A stretch of DNA of 64,000 nucleotides, from the NCBI RefSeq assembly GCF_019039055.1, contig NZ_JAHOPB010000001.1, forward strand, positions 2,261,001-2,325,000, given 5' to 3'. The notes under the pieces are model-generated. The model had not been told where the DNA came from. It worked only from the letters and a program-made list of their open reading frames with translations, and searched no databases. This DNA comes from Reyranella humidisoli (lineage in GTDB: Bacteria > Pseudomonadota > Alphaproteobacteria > Reyranellales > Reyranellaceae). Shown here one piece after another: positions 34,120 through 44,823 of the stretch. The first letter of the stretch is position 1. Each line of letters starts with the position of its first letter. Both the position numbers and the translations under genes were made by a program.

Positions 34120-34785
34120 ATGAAGAAGTCTCTCTACGGCGGTGTTCCCAACCGCAAGTCCCGGCGGGCGAGGAAGGCACTCCCTGGCTTTCTCGCATCG
34201 GTTCGGGGAATGCTGGTGGCGATGGGAATGGTTCTCGCCACGGCGTCCCATGCGGCGCCGAGCTATACCGACCACCCCCGCCATGGCGGATCGCCGCGAG
34301 TCGTTCCCGTCTGGATCGATCCAAACTTCACGCAGTCCGAGCGTGCCCACATGCTGAGCGCCATCGAGGAATGGAATGCCGCCCTGAATGGCGTGGCTCG
34401 CATCGACGTGGTGGCTTCGCCGGAGGGACGAGGCGCCAACCAGAGCTGGCTGATCAGGAAAGCGCCGGGCAAGGAGGGGGTACGCGAACTAGGAAGACGG
34501 ACCCAGAGCCTGGGAAGCGTTCAGGGCATGCCGCTGGGAGGCGGAGTGTTGCTGATCTTCCCCGATGCGAGGGCCTATCTGCAGCAGCATTCGCTCAGCC
34601 TGCGAGACGTCATGATGCGGGAGATCGGGCACCTCATGGGGCTGCGGCACCTCGAGCACGAGGAACTTCTGGCGCAGGACTACGCGCCCGGTGACCTTGG
34701 CTGTGTGAACGAGGCGACGGCCACCGCCGTGGCGGCAATCCTGAAAGTGCCCGCAGCGGCGTTGAACTGGTGCGAGCCCAATTGA
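34120..34785 (+). CDS. Matrixin-like exported protein with an altered zinc motif
   Basis: Exported protein of 221 residues, signal peptide near residues 20-47 (FLASVRGMLVAMGMVLATASHAA). The body resembles metzincin peptidases: PVWIDPNFTQSERAHMLSAIEEWNAAL and the C-terminal helix MMREIGHLMGLRHLEHEEL. The canonical zinc motif HExxHxxGxxH appears as R167-E168-I-G-H171-L-M-G-L-R-H177, so the first His is Arg. It may be inactive, or bind metal differently. It lies 64 nt downstream of the PAS-GAF gene and could share its transcript. Confidence 0.65.
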   Translation: MKKSLYGGVPNRKSRRARKALPGFLASVRGMLVAMGMVLATASHAAPSYTDHPRHGGSPRVVPVWIDPNFTQSERAHMLSAIEEWNAALNGVARIDVVASPEGRGANQSWLIRKAPGKEGVRELGRRTQSLGSVQGMPLGGGVLLIFPDARAYLQQHSLSLRDVMMREIGHLMGLRHLEHEELLAQDYAPGDLGCVNEATATAVAAILKVPAAALNWCEPN

Positions 34786-35003
34786 AGGCACGCAGCGGTC
34801 GCATCGTCGGCCGAGGTTCGAGGTGAAACCCAATGCGGGTATCGAGTCTTCGCTGCCCTGATCGTTGCCGCAAGGCCACGATACGCCGCTGAGAGCCAGG
34901 CTCCGCAGCGGGGCCATTCGATCATGCGGAGGAAGTTGAATTCCTCGCCGGCCTCGCCGACGACAACTCCTGCTCTCGCAGGAACGTCTGTCGGACGAGG
35001 ATC
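34786..35003. other. 218-nt intergenic spacer, nothing identified
   Basis: Between the matrixin-like gene and the convergent secA gene. I see no gene, RNA or convincing terminator here; short antisense frames lack family matches. Confidence 0.5.
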
Positions 35004-37769
<2,766 letters not shown>

Positions 37770-38096
37770 GAAAACCTCGATATTCTAATGACTTAGGCGG
37801 GCACATAGGCCCGCCCCCTGCGTGAGAGATAGAGAGCGGGTCGGGGAGTGTCAACGCAGCCTGCCAGCGCAACCGTCCCGCCGCGGCAGTGGCAATCGCT
37901 GTGCAATCGTCGCGCCACCTGTCGGAAGGGAAGGCCCCGCCGGCGAACGCCTCGCCATGGACGCGGTACTCACGAAAAAGTGCCGCAATTCAAAGCCATT
38001 ACGCCTCTCGTCGGGGAGGCGGCGCTTGCTTGGCCCAAGCGGGCCTGTGTAAACGATTTGCGCCTTTCGTATTGAATGAATCTGCTGGAGTCCGCC
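37770..38096. other. Divergent regulatory spacer between secA and the parvulin gene (327 nt)
   Basis: No gene is visible. On the secA side, a perfect 7-bp hairpin (GGCGGGC / GCCCGCC, 37796-37815) stands 27 nt before the secA ATG. On the parvulin side, TGCTGGAG lies just before the ATG at 38097. Promoters for both genes should be here; I cannot place them with confidence. Confidence 0.5.
37796..37815 (-). promoter_or_regulatory. GC-rich hairpin in the secA leader
   Basis: Stem GGCGGGC / GCCCGCC with a 6-nt loop, ending 27 nt before the secA start codon. On the minus strand it is followed by TAAGTCATTAGAATAT rather than a T-run, so it is more likely a leader structure than a terminator. In many bacteria SecA synthesis is tuned by its leader; here it is only a possibility. 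Confidence 0.45.
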
Positions 38097-39092
38097 ATGA
38101 GCCATGACCTGCGCAACCTGCGCCTCGCCCTCCTGAGTGGCGCGGTCGCCCTCCTCGCGGGACCCGTTCTGGCCCAGACTCCGCCGGCGCAGGCCCCCAA
38201 GCCGCCCGCAGGACAGCCCGCCGCGAAGCCGCCGGCCGCCGCCGCGACCCCGGCCCCTACCGCCGTCAAGGATCCGGTCGTGGCGGTCGTGAACGGCCAG
38301 CAGATCCGCCTGTCCGAACTCGAAATCGCCCAGCAGTCGCTGCCGCAGCAGTATCGTTCGATGCCGTTGCAGGCGGTGTTCCCGGCGCTACTGGAGCGCA
38401 TCATCGACAGCAAGCTGGTCGTGCAGGAAGGCAAGAAGACCAAGACCAACGAGGATCCGGCGTTCAAGAAGCGCATGGCCTTCGTCGAGGAGCAGGTGCT
38501 GCAGGATTTCTGGATCCAGCGCGAGATCTCCCGTCTGGTCACCCTGGAGAAGATCCAGCAGCGCTACCAGGAGCGTCTGAAGTCGATGCCGCCGGAAGAA
38601 GAGGTGCATGCGCGCCACATTCTCGTGGCCACCGAGGATGAGGCCAAGGCGATCATCGCCGAGCTGAAGAAGGGCACGCCTTTCGACAAGCTCGCCAAGG
38701 AAAAGTCGACCGACAAGGCGTCCGGCGCCGAGGGCGGGGATCTTGGCTGGTTCAAGAAGTCCGACATGGTGAAGGAATTCGCCGATGCCGCCTTCGACCT
38801 GAAGAAGGGGCAGACGTCGGAAACGCCGACCAAGACCCAGTTCGGCTTCCACGTCATCTCGATCGACGACCGCCGCACCGCGCCGCCGCCGGCGCTTGAG
38901 GAACTGTCCGAGCAGATCCGCGAGGAACTGGCGCGCGAGGCCATCACGGCCCAGCTCGACCGGGTCCGGTCCGGATCGAAGATCGAGAAGTTCAACATGG
39001 ACGGCACCAAGGCCGAGGCGGCGCCCGCCACTCCGGCCACACCGGCGGCTCCCGCCGCCACGCCAGCCAAGCCGGCTGCGCCGCCGAAGTAA
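38097..39092 (+). CDS. Periplasmic parvulin-type peptidylprolyl isomerase
   Basis: Foldase of about 331 residues that speeds prolyl cis-trans isomerisation in the periplasm. A signal peptide (LALLSGAVALLAGPVLA) is followed by an Ala/Pro-rich linker, a SurA-like N-terminal helical region (VVAVVNGQQIRLSELEIAQQSLP), a PpiC rotamase domain (~residues 165-265; HARHILVATEDEAK, GGDLGWFKKSDMVKEFADAAFDLKKG, FGFHVISIDD) and an Ala/Pro-rich tail. I used the ATG at 38097 since GGAG lies 6 nt before it; an ATG at 38076 would add seven residues. Confidence 0.92.
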   Translation: MSHDLRNLRLALLSGAVALLAGPVLAQTPPAQAPKPPAGQPAAKPPAAAATPAPTAVKDPVVAVVNGQQIRLSELEIAQQSLPQQYRSMPLQAVFPALLERIIDSKLVVQEGKKTKTNEDPAFKKRMAFVEEQVLQDFWIQREISRLVTLEKIQQRYQERLKSMPPEEEVHARHILVATEDEAKAIIAELKKGTPFDKLAKEKSTDKASGAEGGDLGWFKKSDMVKEFADAAFDLKKGQTSETPTKTQFGFHVISIDDRRTAPPPALEELSEQIREELAREAITAQLDRVRSGSKIEKFNMDGTKAEAAPATPATPAAPAATPAKPAAPPK

Positions 39093-39114
39093 AGACGCCC
39101 AGAATCGCCTCCAA

Positions 39115-39132
39115 CTAAAACTCACGTTTTAG
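39115..39132 (+). terminator. Weak terminator-like hairpin after the parvulin gene
   Basis: CTAAAAC / GTTTTAG stem (7 bp, TCAC loop), 22 nt after the parvulin stop and followed by GGCGTTTC. AT-rich with no clear T-run, so support is limited. Confidence 0.35.
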
Positions 39133-39199
39133 GGCGTTTCTGGTGTAGTCTCCGCCGCTGGCCGGTTGCTTTTCCGCAGCCGCGCCCGAGGGGAGAAAC

Positions 39200-40438
39200 A
39201 TGTCCGCCAACCACGCCCTATCGCCGCTCGCCCCCAAGACGACGCCGACGCTGCCCCGCATCGCCGGCGTAAAGCTGGGCGTCGCGCGCTCCGGCGTGCG
39301 TTACCAGGACCGCGACGACGTGCTGCTGGCCGTGGTGCCGGCCGGGGCCACCATCGCGGGCGTCCTGACCAAGTCCAAGACCTGCTCGGCGCCGGTCGAC
39401 TGGTGCCGCAAGAACCTCGCCCGCGGCAAGGTCCGCGCCATCGTCGTGAATGCCGGCAACGCCAATGCCTTCACCGGCAAGCTGGGCGACAAGGCAGTCG
39501 AGGAGACGACCCGCTCCATCGCCCAGGCGCTGGGGTGCCCGCGCAACGAGGTCTTCATGGCCTCGACCGGTGTGATTGGCCAGCCGCTCGACTGGGAGAA
39601 GATCGCTGCCGTCGTGCCGACCCTCATCAAGTCCGGCCGGGAAGACGCCTGGTCGTCGGCCGCCGCCGCCATCATGACCACCGATACGTTCCCCAAGCTG
39701 GCGACGCGGCAGGCCAAGATCGGCGAGCGCACGGTTACGGTGAACGGCTTCCTGAAGGGCTCGGGCATGATCGCGCCCGACATGGCGACGATGCTGGGTT
39801 TCGCTTTCACCGACGCGAAGATCCCCGGACCGGTGCTGCAGAAGCTGCTGTCCGACGCCGCAGACAAATCGCTGAACTGCGTCACCGTCGACGGCGACAC
39901 CTCGACCAGCGACACGCTGCTGATGGTCGCCACCGGCGCGGCGCGCCATGCGCCGATCGAGGAAGCCGACGACCCCGTGCTGGCCGATTTCAAGCGCGCT
40001 CTCGACGAGGTGCTGATCGAGCTCGCGCAGCTTCTCGCCCGCGACGGCGAGGGCGCCACCAAGTTCGTGACCATCAACGTGGGCGGCGCCTCGTCGAACG
40101 GCGCAGCGCGCAAGATCGGCCTGGCGGTCGCCAACTCGCCGCTGGTCAAGACCGCGATCGCCGGCGAGGACGCCAACTGGGGCCGCATCGTCATGGCCGT
40201 CGGCAAATCGGGCGAACGTGCGGACCGCGACAAGCTGCGCATCTCGATCGGCGGCGTGCGCATCACCGACGCGGGCCAGGTCGTCCCGAACTACGACGAG
40301 GCGCCGGTCGCCCAGCACATCAAGGGCTCCGACGTCGTCATCGACATCGACCTCGGCATCGGCCGCGGCCGCGCCACCGTCTGGACCTGCGATCTCACGC
40401 ACGGCTACATCGACATCAACGGCAGCTACCGTTCTTGA
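39200..40438 (+). CDS. argJ: Bifunctional glutamate N-acetyltransferase/amino-acid acetyltransferase ArgJ
   Basis: Ornithine acetyltransferase of arginine synthesis: moves acetyl from N-acetylornithine to glutamate, and also uses acetyl-CoA. 412 residues. The autocatalytic cleavage site lies at KGSGMIAPDMATMLGF, Thr197 becoming the N-terminus and nucleophile of the beta chain. Other family text: GVLTKSKTCSAPVDWCRKNL, VNAGNANAFTG, STGVIGQPL and GRIVMAVGKSGE. GGGGAG precedes the ATG. Its stop overlaps the next gene's TTG start. Confidence 0.97.
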   Translation: MSANHALSPLAPKTTPTLPRIAGVKLGVARSGVRYQDRDDVLLAVVPAGATIAGVLTKSKTCSAPVDWCRKNLARGKVRAIVVNAGNANAFTGKLGDKAVEETTRSIAQALGCPRNEVFMASTGVIGQPLDWEKIAAVVPTLIKSGREDAWSSAAAAIMTTDTFPKLATRQAKIGERTVTVNGFLKGSGMIAPDMATMLGFAFTDAKIPGPVLQKLLSDAADKSLNCVTVDGDTSTSDTLLMVATGAARHAPIEEADDPVLADFKRALDEVLIELAQLLARDGEGATKFVTINVGGASSNGAARKIGLAVANSPLVKTAIAGEDANWGRIVMAVGKSGERADRDKLRISIGGVRITDAGQVVPNYDEAPVAQHIKGSDVVIDIDLGIGRGRATVWTCDLTHGYIDINGSYRS

Positions 40439-40884
40439 TCTCGTTCGAAGACGAGTGTCCGGGCGGTCCGACACCGCTGGGCGAGCGTCCGCTCGTGCTG
40501 GTGGCCGCCGTTGCGCTGGTCGATGCCGACAGCCGTGTCCTGATCGCCCAGCGCCCGCCGGGCAAGTCGATGGCGGGCCTCTGGGAATTTCCCGGCGGCA
40601 AGGTCGATGCGGGCGAAACGCCCGAACATGCGCTGGTGCGTGAACTGCACGAGGAACTGGGAATCGAGACGGCAACGAGCTGCCTGGCGCCCATCGCCTT
40701 CGCCAGCCACGGCTACGAGAAGTTCCATCTGCTGATGCCGGTCTTCGCCTGCCGCAAATGGAACGGCACGCCCCAGCCGCGCGAAGGCCAGACCCTGAAA
40801 TGGGTCGTGCCGATGGACCTCAACAAGTATCCGATGCCGCCCGCCGACCTGCCGCTGGTCGGCCTGCTGCGGGATCTTCTGTAG
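40435..40884 (+). CDS. mutT: MutT-type 8-oxo-dGTP diphosphatase (Nudix)
   Basis: Nudix hydrolase of 149 residues, expected to remove 8-oxo-dGTP from the nucleotide pool. The Nudix box is intact: GKVDAGETPEHALVRELHEELGI (G, REL and EELG positions). The preceding VLIAQRPPGKSMAGLWEFPGG is the typical MutT start of the fold. A TTG at 40435 overlaps the argJ stop (TTGA), suggesting translational coupling; no ATG fits upstream of the first strand. The symbol rests on family resemblance. Confidence 0.88.
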   Translation: MISFEDECPGGPTPLGERPLVLVAAVALVDADSRVLIAQRPPGKSMAGLWEFPGGKVDAGETPEHALVRELHEELGIETATSCLAPIAFASHGYEKFHLLMPVFACRKWNGTPQPREGQTLKWVVPMDLNKYPMPPADLPLVGLLRDLL

Positions 40885-41700
40885 CTATTGCGCCGGCGTG
40901 AGCTGCGTGCCGGGGCGCCAGCCCACCAGCTCGCGGAAGATCAGTGCCTGCGCGGTGGCCGCCACCGCGGTGCCGCCGTAGGAGACCAGCAACGCCGCCG
41001 TCCAGGTGATGATGGCCGCCGACTCGCCGGCACCCAGAATGCCACGGGTCAGGCCGAGTACGACCAGGGTGGCCACCGTCGTGGCCATCGCGCCGCTGAA
41101 GAACACCAGGAACAGGACGCCGATGATGGTCCAGGCATTGCCCCGGCTGTAGGCCCATGACTGCCGTGGCGTGAACGGCTCGTCGACGGCGGTCGCGGCG
41201 AGCCCGAAGCTCACGCGCAGGGCCAGGATGATCGAGATGGTGAAGCCGAGCCCGATCGGCGCCGCCAGCGCCTGCTTGCGGGCAATCTCGGGATCGGCTG
41301 CAGCACCGGCCGCCAGCAACTCGGGGTCGACCGTGCCCAGCGTCAGCACGAAGGCGGCGAGCAGCACGAAGGTGATGCCGCCGATCTTGATCAGATGGAC
41401 GAGGAAGGCCATCTCGCGGGGCGACCAGCCGAGGCCGGGCAGCCGGTCCACGCCGTTCGGCCCGAGCAGGACGAGGCGCTGCCACGCCACCATGAACATC
41501 ACCGTCGGCACCATGTCGGCGGCCTTCTCGATCAGCACTGGCATCAGCGAGTCGCGTGTCATCAGCGATCCCAGGAGCCGGATCGCCAGCGAGGCGATCC
41601 ACGGGATGGTCACGAGATGGAAGAACAGCCCGAGATTGGCCAGCACGAAGCCGAAGCTTTGGGCGACCAGGCCGCCGAACGAGAGTTTCACTGCAGGCAC
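40885..41700 (-). CDS. Multi-pass membrane protein, function unknown
   Basis: Unrecognised inner-membrane protein of 271 residues with about six hydrophobic segments, for example FGFVLANLGLFFHLVTIPWIASLAIRLLG and IIGVLFLVFFSGAMATTVATLVVLGL. Start GTG at 41700 is supported by GGAG 9 nt upstream; a GTG three codons later is possible. It lies 5 nt downstream of the methyltransferase gene on the same strand. The middle, HLIKIGGITFVLLAAFVLTLGTV, resembles regulatory Yip1-like membrane folds only weakly, so I do not assign it. It converges with mutT, the two stop codons abutting. Confidence 0.7.
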   Translation of the reverse strand: MPAVKLSFGGLVAQSFGFVLANLGLFFHLVTIPWIASLAIRLLGSLMTRDSLMPVLIEKAADMVPTVMFMVAWQRLVLLGPNGVDRLPGLGWSPREMAFLVHLIKIGGITFVLLAAFVLTLGTVDPELLAAGAAADPEIARKQALAAPIGLGFTISIILALRVSFGLAATAVDEPFTPRQSWAYSRGNAWTIIGVLFLVFFSGAMATTVATLVVLGLTRGILGAGESAAIITWTAALLVSYGGTAVAATAQALIFRELVGWRPGTQLTPAQ

Positions 41701-41705
41701 GTCGT

Positions 41706-42620
41706 CTAGCTCCGTTCCACTTTTTCGCCGGCACTGATTTCGGCGGTACCCAGCGCCTCGGCGAGGCGATGCGCGGCGCTGCCGGGCTTGAGGGGCCTGG
41801 GCTGCGAGGCATGCGGCGCCCAGCCATGAAGGAAGAGCACTTCGAAGCTCGCCACGACGCGACCGCTCGGCCGGGCGAACCGCTCGCCGTAGAGTTCGGC
41901 GGCGCGCAGCAGCACGGCGCGCGCCGTCAAACCGCGGCGGCGGCCGACCACGAGGTTGCTCTCGCCCATGGCGCTGAGATCGCGCATCAGCGCGAGTGCG
42001 CTTTCGTACTCGACCTCGATCGTCTCGCTGTCGGCCACCGGCAGGGCGAAGCCCGCGCGCTGCAGCAGGCCGGCGGCGTCGCGCAGATCGGCGAAAGGCG
42101 AGACGCGCGGGCTCAAGCCCCCGTCGATCTCGCTTTCCGCCGCCGCCAGCGCCTGGCGAAGCTGCCACAGGGTGGCGCCGCCCAGCAGGGCGCCGAGGAA
42201 TAGACCGTCGGGCTTCAGGATGCGTGCGATCTGGATCAGCGTGCCCGGCAGGTCGTTCACCCAGTGCAGGTCCATGGCGCTCAGGACCAGGTCGAAGCGG
42301 CCGGGCGCGAAAGGCAGGAACTCCTCGTCGGCGACGACGGCCGGCCCGCGCGCCCGGGCCGCGAAGCCGCGGCCCAGATCGGCCCGCACCAGATGTTCGA
42401 CCATCGCCCGGTCGCCGAGCGCCTTGGCCACTTCGTCGCCGTGACTGCCGAGATCGAGCGCCAGGGGAAAGGTGCGGCGCACGTCGCCCAGCCGGTCGAC
42501 CAGCCGCTCGGCGATCTCCCGCTTCAGGAAGTCGTGCCGCTCCCAGTCGCGGGCGGCACGCTCGCGGCGGCGACGCAGAAGGGTCCGGTCGAACACCAGC
42601 AGGGGATCGAGGCTCGTCAC
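41706..42620 (-). CDS. SAM-dependent methyltransferase, BioC/NDUFAF5-like
   Basis: Class I methyltransferase of 304 residues, starting at a GTG (42620): MTSLDPLLVFDRTLLRRRRERAARDWE. Glycine-rich SAM site: LALDLGSHGDEVAKAL; later motif RFDLVLSAMDLHWVNDLPGTLIQIARILKPDG. The DRxxLRRRRERAA N-terminus and the neighbouring comF-grxC match the alphaproteobacterial NDUFAF5-like/BioC-like group; in eukaryotes its relative hydroxylates an arginine of complex I. Function in bacteria not established. Divergent from comF. Confidence 0.87.
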   Translation of the reverse strand: MTSLDPLLVFDRTLLRRRRERAARDWERHDFLKREIAERLVDRLGDVRRTFPLALDLGSHGDEVAKALGDRAMVEHLVRADLGRGFAARARGPAVVADEEFLPFAPGRFDLVLSAMDLHWVNDLPGTLIQIARILKPDGLFLGALLGGATLWQLRQALAAAESEIDGGLSPRVSPFADLRDAAGLLQRAGFALPVADSETIEVEYESALALMRDLSAMGESNLVVGRRRGLTARAVLLRAAELYGERFARPSGRVVASFEVLFLHGWAPHASQPRPLKPGSAAHRLAEALGTAEISAGEKVERS

Positions 42621-42701
42621 AGTGGGTATGTAAGGGCAAAGAGCGGTCGCCGGTAGGGGAACGCCATCCTGTGGGCGCATTTGCCCGCCCCAATCCGCGT
42701 C

Positions 42702-43469
42702 ATGTTGCCGACGGGCGTCAGCGGAGTCTTTGCCGGCATGGGCCGGGCGGTGCTCGATGCCGTGTTGCCGCCGCTTTGTCTCGGCTGCAACGAGATCGTC
42801 GGTGCTCCCGGTGCGCTGTGCACGCGCTGCTGGCAGGGCTTCTCCTTCATCTCCGCGCCCCAGTGCGCCTGTTGCGGCACGCCCTTCGCGGAGGATCTCG
42901 GGCCCGGCGCGCTCTGTGCGGGCTGCCTCGCGCGGCGGCCGCGCTATCACCAGGCCCGCGCCGCACTGGTCTACGATGACGGCAGCAAGCGGCTCGTCCT
43001 GCCGTTCAAGCATGGCGACCGCACCGATATCGCGCGCGCCTGCGGGGCGTGGATGGCACGCGCGGGCGCGGACCTGCTGGCCTCGGCCGATCTCGTGGCG
43101 CCGGTGCCGCTGCATTGGCGGCGGCTGTTCGTGCGCCGTTACAACCAGGCGCAGTTGCTGGCGCGGATCGTCGTGCGGACGGCTGCGACCGAACGCAAGC
43201 CGCGTCTGATGCCGGACCTGCTGCGCCGGCGGCGCTGGACGGGTTCGCAGGCCGGGCTCAGGGCCCGGGAGCGGCGGAGCAATGTCCGGGAGGCCTTCGA
43301 CATCCACCCGAAATGGCTGGCCGAGGTTTCGGGCAGGACAGTGCTGCTGGTCGACGACGTGCTGACGACCGGCGCGACGGTCGAGGCCTGTGCGCGCGTG
43401 CTGGAACGCGCCGGGGCCCGGCGGGTTGATGTCCTGACACTGGCGCGGGTTGTCCGGCCGGCGTTATAG
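42702..43469 (+). CDS. ComF-family phosphoribosyltransferase-like protein
   Basis: Type I phosphoribosyltransferase-fold protein of about 255 residues, related to ComF/GntX. The N-terminal zinc-ribbon has Cys pairs CLGCNEIV, CTRCW, CACCGTPF and CAGC. The PRPP-binding loop is VLLVDDVLTTGAT and the substrate part VPLHWRRLFVRRYNQAQLLAR, as in ComF. In naturally competent bacteria ComF is needed for DNA uptake; here no other com gene is nearby. The start is uncertain: ATG at 42702 was used, with TTG 42681 and ATG 42738 as alternatives. Confidence 0.9.
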   Translation: MLPTGVSGVFAGMGRAVLDAVLPPLCLGCNEIVGAPGALCTRCWQGFSFISAPQCACCGTPFAEDLGPGALCAGCLARRPRYHQARAALVYDDGSKRLVLPFKHGDRTDIARACGAWMARAGADLLASADLVAPVPLHWRRLFVRRYNQAQLLARIVVRTAATERKPRLMPDLLRRRRWTGSQAGLRARERRSNVREAFDIHPKWLAEVSGRTVLLVDDVLTTGATVEACARVLERAGARRVDVLTLARVVRPAL

Positions 43470-43488
43470 TCGGCAAAAGAGGTTAACC

Positions 43489-43749
43489 ATGGCCAAGATC
43501 GAGATCTACACCTCGCCGTTCTGCGGCTACTGCGCACGGGCCAAGAGCCTGCTCGACCGCAAGGGCGCCGAGTACGAAGAGGCCGACGTGATGATGGACG
43601 ACAACAAGCGCGCCGAGATGCGTTCGCGCACCAATCGCACGTCGGTGCCGCAGATCTTCATCAACGGCCAGCATATCGGCGGCTCCGACGAGCTCGCCGC
43701 TCTCGAACAGGCGGGCAAGCTCGACGCGCTGCTCGCGCAGCCGGGCTGA
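43489..43749 (+). CDS. grxC: Glutaredoxin 3
   Basis: Dithiol glutaredoxin of 86 residues that reduces disulfides with glutathione. Active site CGYC at C12-C15; glutathione-binding SVPQIFINGQHIGGSDEL is complete. Start MAKIEIYTSPFCGYC at 43489 has AAAGAGG 7 nt before the codon. It is 19 nt downstream of comF and 12 nt upstream of a nitrilase-family gene, the usual alphaproteobacterial trio. Confidence 0.95.
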   Translation: MAKIEIYTSPFCGYCARAKSLLDRKGAEYEEADVMMDDNKRAEMRSRTNRTSVPQIFINGQHIGGSDELAALEQAGKLDALLAQPG

Positions 43750-43761
43750 GGCGCGTCCACC

Positions 43762-44628
43762 ATGACCGCGTTCAAGGCCGGCCTGATCCAGACCAACGTC
43801 AGCAACGAGATGGCCGAGAACGTGGCCTTCCTGCGCGAGCAGGCGAAGCTCGCGCGTGATGCCGGCGCCGACTTCATCATGACGCCGGAGAATACCGGCC
43901 TGATCGGCGCCAACCGCACCGAGACGCTGGCCAAGGCGCAGACCGAGGAAGAGCACGCGATGCTCGCAGCCTGCCGCGCCAGCGCGCGCGACACGGGCGC
44001 GTGGTTCCTGCTGGGCTCGATCCATGTGCGCGTGCCGGGCGAAGAGCAGATCCGCAATCGCTCCTACCTGATCGATTCGTCGGGCGGCATCGTGGCCAGC
44101 TACGACAAGATCCACATGTTCGACGTCCAGCTCGCCGGCGGCGAGAGCTACCGCGAATCCTCGACGTTCAAGCCGGGCGAGAAGGCGGTGCTGGCCGAGA
44201 CGCCGTGGGGCGTGCTCGGCATGACGATCTGCTACGACCTGCGCTTCCCCTATCTCTATCGCGAACTGGCGCACGCCGGCGCCACGATGCTGGCGATCCC
44301 GTCCTCGTTCACCGTGCCGACGGGCCAGGCGCACTGGCACACGCTGATGCGCGCACGCGCCATCGAGACCGGCTGCTTCGTCTTCGCGCCGGCCCAGGTC
44401 GGCACGCACAAAGGCTCGAACCGCAAGACCTACGGCCATTCGGTCGCCGTCGCCCCGTGGGGCGAGGTGATCGCCGATGCCGGTGGGGAGAAGGCGGGCT
44501 TCGTCATCGCCGATGTCGACATGGCGAAGATCGAGGAAGCCCGGAAGATGGTCCCGTCGCTCACCCATGACCGCAAGTACGCGGCACCGGCTCTGCACAA
44601 GACGGCGATCGCGAAGGCGGCGGAGTAA
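43762..44628 (+). CDS. Nitrilase-superfamily carbon-nitrogen hydrolase (Nit-like)
   Basis: C-N hydrolase of 288 residues, related to deaminated-glutathione amidase/omega-amidase (Nit1/Nit2). The catalytic triad is visible: E43 in MTPENTG, K116 in YDKIHMFD and C157 in TICYDLRFPYLYR. Other text such as GAWFLLGSIHV, RSYLIDSSG and IETGCFVFAPAQ matches. These enzymes destroy damaged amides. Follows grxC by 12 nt; same operon likely. Confidence 0.92.
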   Translation: MTAFKAGLIQTNVSNEMAENVAFLREQAKLARDAGADFIMTPENTGLIGANRTETLAKAQTEEEHAMLAACRASARDTGAWFLLGSIHVRVPGEEQIRNRSYLIDSSGGIVASYDKIHMFDVQLAGGESYRESSTFKPGEKAVLAETPWGVLGMTICYDLRFPYLYRELAHAGATMLAIPSSFTVPTGQAHWHTLMRARAIETGCFVFAPAQVGTHKGSNRKTYGHSVAVAPWGEVIADAGGEKAGFVIADVDMAKIEEARKMVPSLTHDRKYAAPALHKTAIAKAAE

Positions 44629-44823
44629 TCGTCTGTCCTACTTCGCGACGAGGCCCGTAGCGCGGATGTGACGGCCGGCAGGTGAGAGCCGGCGCATCGA
44701 CGAACAGCGCCAGCAATTCGCCGTCGACCTCATCATGCATCGGATCGCGAGCAAATTGCGGCCCCAAGCTCGACGGGGGTGCCGAATCGCGCCACTCTCG
44801 GTGGGCACACCCCGGAGTATCCG

